NCBI GenBank assembly: GCA_033764445.1
Contig: JANRIZ010000096.1
Span: 1-7,060, forward strand
Direction: 5' to 3'
Length of the DNA stretch: 7,060 nucleotides
From: JANRIZ01 sp033764445
GTDB lineage: Bacteria > Verrucomicrobiota > Verrucomicrobiia > JAWXBN01
This document shows positions 1 to 5,464 of this stretch, piece by piece. The notes under the pieces were generated by a model that saw only the letters and a list, made by a program, of their open reading frames with translations, made no database searches and was not told the DNA's origin. Both the position numbers and the translations under genes were made by a program. Numbering within the stretch: position 1 is the first letter of the stretch; each line of letters begins with the position of its first letter.

Positions 1-312
1 CCGGAACACCCGCTGCCAGCTCACCGCAAAGACCCGGGCGGTTTCCTGCCAACTCAGGCGTCTGGCCCACTGGCTCAGGAAAAGAATCATCGCCTGAGCA
101 CACGGTTGTTTGCCCACACTCCAGGGCATCGCTTCGGTGACGACCCCGCAGTCGGGACAATCAACGCGGCGGGGCCGGTAATGCAGCCACACGGGAATCT
201 GCCACAAGGGCACAAACTGCCATGTCCGCAGGGCAAGACAATCGTAGCCGGGAGCGGCTTTCTGGCATTGGCCGCAACGGCGATGCCTGCGTTTGTCAAC
301 CGTCTCGAAAAA
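1..312 (-). pseudogene. ISL3-family transposase, N-terminal part only (5'-truncated, runs off left edge)
   Basis: Reading the minus strand from about 312 down to 1 gives an uninterrupted frame that looks like the start of an ISL3-family transposase. Two cysteine pairs (CGQC near 270-276 and CPDC near 145-155) form the N-terminal zinc-finger region. Between them lie PGYD and the W-x-FVPLW segment, and after them come CGVVTEAMPW and a helix-turn-helix-like stretch, RLSWQETARVFAVSW, before the edge. ISL3 transposases usually have roughly 25-45 residues before the first cysteine pair; here that part is replaced by sequence antisense to an IS66 gene. The frame stays open back to an ATG at 420, but residues upstream of about 312 do not resemble ISL3 and are probably fortuitous. 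The catalytic domain would lie left of the window. Family assignment is from recalled motifs; the exact junction (300-345) is inferred. Confidence 0.8.
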
Positions 313-330
313 GTGCTCAGGATATGGGAA

Positions 331-762
331 AACAAAAAGCGGTTCCTGCCTCAAAGTGGAATGGGCAAAGCCATCGCCTACACCCTCAAACGGATGAAGA
401 CCTTGAGAGTCTTCCTCCATCACGGAGAAGTTGAAATCGACAACAACCTTGTCGAAAACGCGATTCGGCCCACGGCCGTGGGTAAGAAAAATTGGTTGTT
501 TTTTGGAACGGAACTCTCAGGGCAAAAGGCGGCGGTCCTCTACACGATCATTGAAAGTTGTCGCCGACATCAGATCGATCCGGAAAGTTATTTGCGCCAT
601 GTCTTGACTGTGCTTCCGACTGCGACCACCTCCCAAATCAAAGACCTCACGCCCGCAGCCATTGCCCGCTCGGGCATTCTGCCCCGGATCGGCAAGCCCA
701 GCCGTCAGCCTCGCTCGCGACGGATGTCGGAGTTCAGCGGTTCAGAAACCAAGGCCGCCTGA
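331..762 (+). pseudogene. IS66-family transposase (TnpC), C-terminal remnant
   Basis: This is the C-terminal quarter of an IS66-family DDE transposase, which is normally about 500 residues long. It starts with the conserved LPQSGMGKAIAYTL stretch (346-387). The signature DNNLVENAIRP follows, with the E at about 454-456 being the third catalytic acidic residue, and then GKKNWLFFGTELSGQKAA. The C-terminal IS66 tail runs through ESCRRHQIDPESYLRHVL and ends at a TGA at 760-762. Everything upstream that would carry the zinc-finger, helix-turn-helix and first two catalytic acids is missing. The same frame stays open to an ATG at 106, but that part is antisense to the ISL3 fragment and is not IS66-like. 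It cannot be a working transposase, and the accessory genes tnpA and tnpB are not seen. Confidence 0.85.
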
Positions 763-800
763 TTGCGTCTCAAAATCCTCCAGACCAAACCTTGTCAAGT

Positions 801-822
801 GGGTGCCAGCCGTGACGCTTAC
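801..822 (+). repeat. Right terminal inverted repeat of the IS66 element (candidate)
   Basis: About 40 bases after the transposase stop the sequence ends in ...GTGACGCTTAC. Read inward on the minus strand this is GTAAGCGTCACGGCTGGC. IS66-family elements characteristically begin GTAAGCG at their tips, so base 822 is probably the element's last base. The following eight bases (823-830, AGTTCTCT) would be one copy of the 8-bp target duplication expected for this family. The left tip and the second copy of the duplication are not in the window, so the end is supported by motif and position only. Confidence 0.65.
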
Positions 823-916
823 AGTTCTCTGAGCATTTGAATGCTGCAACTCTAACAAATACAAATGGATACACCGTATTAGTTATTGCCTGATCCTCCC
901 ACGATCCGACTCTTTC

Positions 917-946
917 AAAAGCCCGCCCGCAACGGCGGGCTTTTTT
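917..946. terminator. Rho-independent terminator hairpin
   Basis: A perfect 7-bp G+C stem, GCCCGCC (921-927) and GGCGGGC (934-940), closes a six-base loop. It is flanked by AAAA on the left and TTTTTT on the right, so the stem extends by A-T pairs. The T-run makes it a strong terminator for plus-strand transcription, and the A-run could serve minus-strand transcription weakly. It stands about 95 bases beyond the IS66 end and before the promoter of the next gene pair. It may be the terminator of a gene that preceded the IS insertion, since no intact gene now ends at it. Confidence 0.8.
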
Positions 947-1001
947 ATTGGTCGGCACGGTTGAATCCCGTTGCGGCGGGCCTTGGCACGGCCCCTGCTG
1001 T

Positions 1002-1029
1002 TTGCAAATCCCGTATCGTGACGTATGTT
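1002..1029 (+). promoter_or_regulatory. Candidate sigma70-type promoter of the unknown gene pair
   Basis: TTGCAA (1002-1007) and TATGTT (1024-1029) are spaced by 16 bases and would start transcription near 1036, just ahead of the GAGGAG at 1042-1047. Both boxes are imperfect (about four of six consensus bases each). The site lies downstream of the terminator hairpin, which fits a fresh transcription start for the two genes that follow. Confidence 0.4.
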
Positions 1030-1062
1030 TAACCCTGAGACGAGGAGACATTGGTTGACCCC

Positions 1063-1764
1063 ATGATCCGAGCCAACAGCCGAATCAAATTCACGCCGGA
1101 CGATTACTCATTTGTGTTGGAGACACTCGTGGGCACGCCGGAGTCGGAGATTTCGCTCGTCAACCTTCTGGCCGAGGATTCCACCCGGGATGAGATACTG
1201 GACCATGAGCGGATCCACCGCAGACTCATGGAGAGCCCCGTCTGTTTCAATGTCTCCCCGGCATTCTATTTTTATATCGTGTGCCGGAGAGCCCTGCTGG
1301 AGGCGAAAATTGACGACCGGAATCTTGCTGATTATGTGGCCTCCGTCCTGGAGGAATTTGTCCAGACCGCCCATCTGCACCGGATTCCCGAAGCGCCGGG
1401 TCTCCCCCTGCATTACCTTTCCGACATGCTCATCCAGATCCGGAACAGCAGTCCGGATGTCGCCTTTGCCATTCAGGCACATATCGGCAACTTCACACTG
1501 TTCCTTTCCGGCGTCTTTCATGAAAGCATCGAACACCGGGCGCGGTACCGTTCGAGCCCCCCCCTGGATTTTTACGAATCGATGGGGCGGACCCAGTTCC
1601 AGGTGCTGGCCCATCACCGGCTGGCCCGGGAGTTTGAGTTGGAGACCGTCTATGACCGGCTGGCAAGGCAGTTTGTCGAGGTGCGTGGCGTGGTCAGTTC
1701 CATTTCCGACCGGCTGATGCATTGGGGACATGCCCCCTCCGGCATTGACCTGATGAGCCCATAG
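1063..1764 (+). CDS. Conserved-looking protein of unknown function (first gene of a two-gene module)
   Basis: The product is about 233 residues, soluble and mostly helical in appearance, with no signal peptide, membrane segment or catalytic motif I can name. Numbering from the ATG at 1063, distinctive stretches are FYFYIVCRRALLE (68-80), DYVASVLEEF (90-99), HIGNFTLFLSGVF (140-152, the most motif-like part), DFYESMGRTQFQVLA (169-183) and a C-terminal RQFVEVRGVVSSISDRL (202-218). The start is uncertain: a TTG at 1051 is in frame but only three bases after GAGGAG (1042-1047), while the ATG at 1063 is 15 bases after it. I prefer ATG. Codon and base use match the genes to its right rather than the IS debris. 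It ends 11 bases before the likely start of the next gene, so the two are probably one operon. From memory, similar paired hypothetical proteins occur in other phyla, but no function is known to me. Confidence 0.8.
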   Translation: MIRANSRIKFTPDDYSFVLETLVGTPESEISLVNLLAEDSTRDEILDHERIHRRLMESPVCFNVSPAFYFYIVCRRALLEAKIDDRNLADYVASVLEEFVQTAHLHRIPEAPGLPLHYLSDMLIQIRNSSPDVAFAIQAHIGNFTLFLSGVFHESIEHRARYRSSPPLDFYESMGRTQFQVLAHHRLAREFELETVYDRLARQFVEVRGVVSSISDRLMHWGHAPSGIDLMSP

Positions 1765-1775
1765 AAAGAGTGATC

Positions 1776-2453
1776 ATGACCCTCCTTCGGGAAATCCAGG
1801 GATTGTTTTCCCGCACCTATGCGGGGACGGGCGTCAATCTGGAGGACTTTGTGGTCGGAGACAGCCGGCAAAGACAGCTGGAGGCCCGGGCGGGGGAGAG
1901 CGTGGCGGAGCTTTCCCATCTGGCCCGAACCTATCTGCGCCGCACCGGCGGACAGCTCCGGGTGGCGGTGTATTATGCCGGGGAGGTCATTGAGAATCTT
2001 GAAGCCCATCCGCCCCAGAACGGACTTTCCGAGGAGAACATCCATGCATTCATCATGTTTGTGGAGGAGGTCAACCATGCCCACCACGCCATGCTCCGGT
2101 TTTTGGAGGGCCATGCCGGGCCGATGGGCGAGGAATTCATCCGTGATCTGGAATTGCAGTCACGGGTGGACACCTATCTGGTCCTTCTGCTGTACAGTGC
2201 ACGCAGCCGGGGGGTGAGCCGTGTCGGAACACGGCAGCGTGAGTGGCTGTTGGATTGCCTCTTCGGACGGGAATCCTTTGGATACTCCCGGGCGCAACTG
2301 AGCCATCGGTACCGTGAAGTCAACCGCCTGGGCCTTCGGTATGTCAGGTATCTCAACGGACTGCCGGGACCTGAGCGCGTGGGGAGTATCCGCCAATGGA
2401 GACCGCTGGACTACACCGGCAAGCGGGAATTTGTCGAAGGTCTGGAGGCGTGA
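1776..2453 (+). CDS. Protein of unknown function with two ExxH motifs (second gene of the module)
   Basis: The product is about 225 residues, helical and apparently cytosolic, with no signal peptide. I chose the ATG at 1776 because AGAAAGAG (1763-1770) sits five bases upstream; a GTG at 1770 is also in frame but overlaps that site. The most notable parts are AELSHLARTYL (44-54), a histidine-rich FVEEVNHAHHAML (95-107) and DLELQSRVDTYLVLLL (124-139). Two E-x-x-H motifs (E45/H48 and E98/H101) about 53 residues apart recall metal-binding helices of ferritin-like diiron proteins, but the remaining pattern of that fold is not clear, so this is only a suggestion. A basic, aromatic C-terminal third (HRYREVNRLGLRYVRYL near 177-193) follows. 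It is tightly coupled to the preceding gene and probably acts with it. No function is assigned. Confidence 0.8.
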   Translation: MTLLREIQGLFSRTYAGTGVNLEDFVVGDSRQRQLEARAGESVAELSHLARTYLRRTGGQLRVAVYYAGEVIENLEAHPPQNGLSEENIHAFIMFVEEVNHAHHAMLRFLEGHAGPMGEEFIRDLELQSRVDTYLVLLLYSARSRGVSRVGTRQREWLLDCLFGRESFGYSRAQLSHRYREVNRLGLRYVRYLNGLPGPERVGSIRQWRPLDYTGKREFVEGLEA

Positions 2454-2464
2454 GAGAGGATGTA

Positions 2465-2567
2465 CCACGAAGGTTTTAGCCACAAAAAACACAAAGGGAA
2501 GACTCCCCGCAGATGTCGCTGAGGACCGCAGATTTTTTAACCACGGATATCACGGATAGCACGGATT
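2465..2567. repeat. Mosaic of 9-bp-period intergenic repeats
   Basis: The gap between the unknown gene pair and the DHS-like gene is built of short related units. CCACGAAGG (2465-2473) comes first. CCACAAAAA and ACACAAAGG are in direct tandem (2480-2497). CCGCAGATG (2507-2515), a degenerate TCGCTGAGG, and CCGCAGATT (2526-2534) follow. The clearest part is three exact-phase 9-mers: CCACGGATA, TCACGGATA and GCACGGATT (2541-2567). Each group shares an NCACRRAW-like or NCGCAGAT-like core. From memory, similar ...CCACGGAT... and ...CGCAGAT... strings recur between genes in many environmental bacteria. They have no coding potential here (a stop interrupts the frame) and lack the spacer structure of CRISPR. 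Function is unknown. Confidence 0.7.
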
Positions 2568-2596
2568 CTTTTTTGAGACACCGACAACCGGCAACC

Positions 2597-3574
2597 CTAC
2601 CACCCAAGTATGTAGGCAAAGATCAACGGCGCGACGATGGTGGCGTCGGACTCGACAATATACTTGGGAGTATCAATGCCCAGTTTGCCCCAGGTGATTT
2701 TTTCGTTGGGAACCGCGCCCGAGTAGGAACCGTAGCTGGTGGTGGAGTCGCTGATCTGGCAGAAGTAGGCCCAGAGAGGAACATGCTCGCGCTGCAGGTC
2801 CTGATGGAGCATCGGGACGACACAGATGGGGAAGTCCCCGGCGATCCCGCCGCCGATCTGGAAAAAGCCCAGGGGGGTTTTGGCGGTTGTCTGGGTGTAG
2901 TATTCGGCCAGCTCGATCATGTATTCGATGCCCGTGCGCACCGTGTGAACCTTTTTGACGTCCTGGCTGATGCAGTGGCCCGCGTACATGTTGCCCAGAG
3001 TCGCGTCCTCCCAGCCCGGGACAAACATCGGCAGGTTTTTTTGGGCGGCGGCCATCAGCCAGCTGTTTTTGGGGTCGATCTGGTAGAATTTTTCAAGCTT
3101 TCCGCTCAGGAGGATTTTGTACATGAATTCGTGGGGAAAAAAACGCCCGCCGGACTGGTCCGCCTTCACCCATTCCTCCAGAACCGCCGCCTCGATGCGG
3201 CGCATGGCCTCGCCCTCGGGAATGCAGGTATCCGTCACACGGTTGAGATGGCGCTCCACCAGGTTCTGTTCGTCCTGGGGGGTCAGGTCCCGGTAATTGG
3301 GAATGCGTACGTAGTGGTCATGCGCCACCAGATTGAACACATCCTCCTCCAGATTCGCCCCCGTGCAGGTGATGGCATGGACCTTGTCCTGACGGATCAT
3401 TTCCGCCAGGGAACAGCCCAGTTCGGCCGTGCTCATGGCGCCGGCCAGGGTCATGAACATTTTGCCCCCGCCCTCCAGGTGTTTTTCGTATCCCTTGGCG
3501 GCATCGACCAGGGCGGCGGCATTGAAGTGGCGGTAATGATGCTGGATGAATTGGGAGATGGGGCCTTTGTTCAT
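2597..3574 (-). CDS. Deoxyhypusine synthase family protein (probable polyamine enzyme)
   Basis: The 325-residue product matches the bacterial branch of the deoxyhypusine synthase family along its whole length. These NAD-dependent enzymes transfer the aminobutyl group of spermidine to an acceptor. Visible landmarks are KGPISQFIQHHYRHFNAA at the N-terminus, TLAGAMSTAELG (42-53) and TCTGANLEED (69-78) of the NAD site, PHEFMYK (147-153), GGGIAGDFPI (241-250), SDSTTSYGSYSGAVPNE (275-291), and WGK with K297 aligning with the catalytic lysine of human DHS. All key parts are intact. Eukaryotes use the family to modify eIF5A, which bacteria lack, so a small amine acceptor (for example homospermidine formation, as shown for some bacterial homologues) is more likely. 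The frame is open up to 3688, but the ATG at 3574 gives the usual family start, and the residues before it are low-complexity and proline/arginine-rich. There is no Shine-Dalgarno, and a promoter candidate suggests a leaderless mRNA. Confidence 0.93.
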   Translation of the reverse strand: MNKGPISQFIQHHYRHFNAAALVDAAKGYEKHLEGGGKMFMTLAGAMSTAELGCSLAEMIRQDKVHAITCTGANLEEDVFNLVAHDHYVRIPNYRDLTPQDEQNLVERHLNRVTDTCIPEGEAMRRIEAAVLEEWVKADQSGGRFFPHEFMYKILLSGKLEKFYQIDPKNSWLMAAAQKNLPMFVPGWEDATLGNMYAGHCISQDVKKVHTVRTGIEYMIELAEYYTQTTAKTPLGFFQIGGGIAGDFPICVVPMLHQDLQREHVPLWAYFCQISDSTTSYGSYSGAVPNEKITWGKLGIDTPKYIVESDATIVAPLIFAYILGW

Positions 3575-3747
3575 GGCCGGAAAATTAGATTCTTCCCGAC
3601 CGGCTGACAAGGATTGTCTGCGGGGGAATGTGACAAATTGGCGGGGCCCCCTGGTGGGAGGGTCGCGTCGAGCGGGCGGGGCCGCCATCTTGTCACCAGA
3701 CAGACCTCGACAATCCGTCGGAACCCCGACAGAATCGCGCTGATTTC
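3575..3747. promoter_or_regulatory. Divergent intergenic region with repeated GACAA/TTGTC boxes
   Basis: This control region lies between the DHS-like gene and the permease. GACAA or its complement TTGTC occurs five times (3606-3610, 3614-3618, 3632-3636, 3690-3694, 3709-3713). The first two form an inverted repeat with a three-base centre. A G+C-rich 9-mer, GGCGGGGCC, is present twice (3640-3648 and 3675-3683). No convincing -35/-10 pair was found for the permease. A regulator binding the GACAA boxes is possible but unproven. Confidence 0.35.
3582..3610 (-). promoter_or_regulatory. Candidate promoter of the DHS-like gene, predicted leaderless start
   Basis: On the minus strand TTGTCA (3605-3610) is followed after exactly 17 bases by TAATTT (3582-3587). 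Seven bases then separate the -10 box from the A of the ATG at 3574, so transcription would begin at or next to the start codon. That would explain why no Shine-Dalgarno precedes this gene. The -35 box is close to consensus, while the -10 box matches only about half. The -35 box also forms one arm of an inverted repeat, GACAA-GGA-TTGTC (3606-3618), which could bind a regulator. Confidence 0.4.
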
Positions 3748-5454
3748 ATGAATCGACTGACCGGAAACCTCACCGCATGGAATGGCCTGACCCTTTTTTT
3801 GATTCTGGCCTATCTGGGATTTTTTCTGATCTATCCGGTGACGTATGTTTTCAAGGAGGCCTTTTGGGTTGAGGGCACCTTTACGCTGCAAATTGTGCTG
3901 GGCCTTTTCGAGAGCCCCTACCAGATGGGCTGCATTTTCAACAGCTTCAAGGTGGCCGTGGTGGCCACCGTGCTGACCCTGCTGGTGGCCATGCCCCTGG
4001 CCCATGCGTTTGCCCGGTACCGGTTCGCGGGCAAAAGCCTCATGAACATGCTCGTTCTCGTGCCCCTGATCCTGCCGCCCTTTGTGGGGGCCATCGGGAT
4101 GAAGCAGTTTTTTGCGCGGTTCGGGTCCCTGAATCTTTTTTTGGACCAGGCCGGACTGGTTCCCCTCTCACAGGGCATTGACTGGATGGGAGGCAGCGGA
4201 TTCTGGGGGGTGGTCATCATGCAGGTGCTCCATCTGTATCCGATCCTGTTTCTGAACATTGCCGCCGTCATGGCCAACGTGGACCCGACCCTTCGGGAGG
4301 CCGCTGAAAACATGGGGGCCGGGGGCGCACGCATTTTCATGACCGTGACCCTGCCGCTCGTCATGCCCGGGGTTTTTGCGGGGTCGGTCATTGTCTTCAT
4401 CGCCGCCTTCACCGATCTGGGGACCCCCCTGATTTTCAATTACCGTGAAGTCATCCCCGTCCAGATTTTTGACAAGCTCACCGATGCGGCCGTCGACCCC
4501 TCGGGATACGGGTTGATTGTCATTGTCCTGGTCATGACCCTGGTCCTGTTTGTGATCTCGAAACGGATTTTTGGCGGGGGGGGGCATGCGACCCTCACCA
4601 AGGGCCATGCCCATGCGCAGGAACTGCCCCTGACCCCGTGGAAGGCTGTTTTGGTGTATGGCGGATTCGGACTGGTTTTTTTCCTCTCGGTCATCCCCCA
4701 TCTGAGTGTTGTCTTTTTTTCATTTGCGGAACGGTGGTTTTTTACCGTCTTTCCCACCGAGTGGAGCACCCGGTTTTATGCGGAGGTGTTCACACTGCCC
4801 CTGAGTGTGGGCAGCATCCGCAACAGCCTGCTGTATGCCTCGTTGAGTGCGTCGGTGGATCTCGTGATGGGGGTGTCTGTCGCCTATCTGCTCACCCGCC
4901 GGGAGTTTCCCCTCAAGGACTGGCTGGATGCCCTGGTGATGCTGCCCCTGGCCCTTCCCGGACTGGTGCTGGCCTTTGGATATGTGATGAGTTTCAACTG
5001 GAAGATCGACTGGCTCAATCCGCGGGAGAATCCGATGCTGCTGCTCGTCATGTGTTATTCCGTCAGACGCCTGCCTTTCATCGTTCGTGCGGCCGTGGCC
5101 GGATTCCAACAGACCAGTGTGTCCCTTGAGGAAGCCTCGCAAAATCTCGGGGCGGGCCTGCTGACGACCCTCCGCAAGATCACCCTGCCGCTGGTGATGG
5201 CCAATCTCATTGCCGGAACCATCCTGACTTTTTCCTATGCCATGCTCGAGGTCAGTGACAGCCTGATCCTTGCCATGCGCCAGGACTACTATCCGATTAC
5301 CAAGGCCATCTACCAGCTGATGGGGCGCATCAATGCCGAGGCCGCACCCGTGGCGTGCGCCCTGGGGGTTGTCGGCATGCTGATCCTGGGCCTGTGCCTT
5401 TGGGGGGCGTCGATGGCCTTGGGCCGCAAAATGGGCGACCTTTTCAGGGTGTGA
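3748..5454 (+). CDS. ABC transporter permease, two fused permease domains, iron(III)-type
   Basis: This 568-residue inner-membrane protein carries two complete binding-protein-dependent permease domains in one chain, as in the FbpB/AfuB/FutB ferric-iron importers. Domain 1 spans about 10-275 and domain 2 about 295-565, each with around six hydrophobic segments. Each has the cytoplasmic EAA loop that docks on the ATPase: EAAENMGAGGARIF (184-197) with TLPLVMPG (201-208), and EEASQNLGAGLLTTL (461-475) with TLPLV. The linker (272-295) is glycine- and histidine-rich (GGGGH, GHAHA). The best guess for the substrate is ferric iron, from architecture alone; other anions, polyamines or thiamine-type substrates are possible. 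The ATG at 3748 has no good Shine-Dalgarno. The usual neighbours, a periplasmic binding protein and an ATPase, are absent on both sides here. The gene diverges from the DHS-like gene and converges on the Kup gene. Confidence 0.88.
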   Translation: MNRLTGNLTAWNGLTLFLILAYLGFFLIYPVTYVFKEAFWVEGTFTLQIVLGLFESPYQMGCIFNSFKVAVVATVLTLLVAMPLAHAFARYRFAGKSLMNMLVLVPLILPPFVGAIGMKQFFARFGSLNLFLDQAGLVPLSQGIDWMGGSGFWGVVIMQVLHLYPILFLNIAAVMANVDPTLREAAENMGAGGARIFMTVTLPLVMPGVFAGSVIVFIAAFTDLGTPLIFNYREVIPVQIFDKLTDAAVDPSGYGLIVIVLVMTLVLFVISKRIFGGGGHATLTKGHAHAQELPLTPWKAVLVYGGFGLVFFLSVIPHLSVVFFSFAERWFFTVFPTEWSTRFYAEVFTLPLSVGSIRNSLLYASLSASVDLVMGVSVAYLLTRREFPLKDWLDALVMLPLALPGLVLAFGYVMSFNWKIDWLNPRENPMLLLVMCYSVRRLPFIVRAAVAGFQQTSVSLEEASQNLGAGLLTTLRKITLPLVMANLIAGTILTFSYAMLEVSDSLILAMRQDYYPITKAIYQLMGRINAEAAPVACALGVVGMLILGLCLWGASMALGRKMGDLFRV

Positions 5455-5464
5455 TTGATCGGAC

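Larger units (their letters stand above)
823..1050. other. Non-coding stretch between IS remnant and gene pair
   Basis: No convincing coding frame is present. Apart from the terminator hairpin and the promoter candidate listed separately, it contains a short inverted repeat, AGCATT-TG-AATGCT (832-845), and a second C/G-rich patch near 966-995. No tRNA cloverleaf was recognised. Confidence 0.6.

Noticed and set aside
106..330. The N-terminal part of the apparent 218-codon frame ending at 762
   Set aside because: It is antisense to a clear ISL3 zinc-finger region and does not resemble IS66 transposases. Only the part after about 331 is real transposase sequence.
870..920. tRNA remnant just before the terminator
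   Set aside because: The spacing suggested a gene end, but no acceptor stem, T-arm GGTTCRA motif or CCA end could be found.
1018..1030. GTGACGTATGTTT shared with 3838-3850
   Set aside because: One 13-base match, once intergenic and once inside the permease coding sequence, with no flanking similarity. Treated as chance.
770..1051. A 93-codon minus-strand frame in the intergenic region
   Set aside because: It runs straight through the terminator hairpin and the IS66 tip, with no ribosome binding site and no protein-like composition.
1108..1731. Long open frames on both strands overlapping the first unknown gene
   Set aside because: The chosen frame has the best start and operon spacing, with a more protein-like composition. 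The others are rich in Trp, Arg and Pro or in Gln and His, typical of shadow frames.
2465..2567. CRISPR array
   Set aside because: Units are 9 bases, directly adjacent and degenerate. There are no unique spacers and no cas genes nearby.
2513..3607. A 364-codon open frame on the plus strand opposite the DHS-like gene
   Set aside because: The minus strand encodes a full-length conserved enzyme. The opposite frame is open because of the codon bias of this G+C-rich gene and shows no recognisable protein features.
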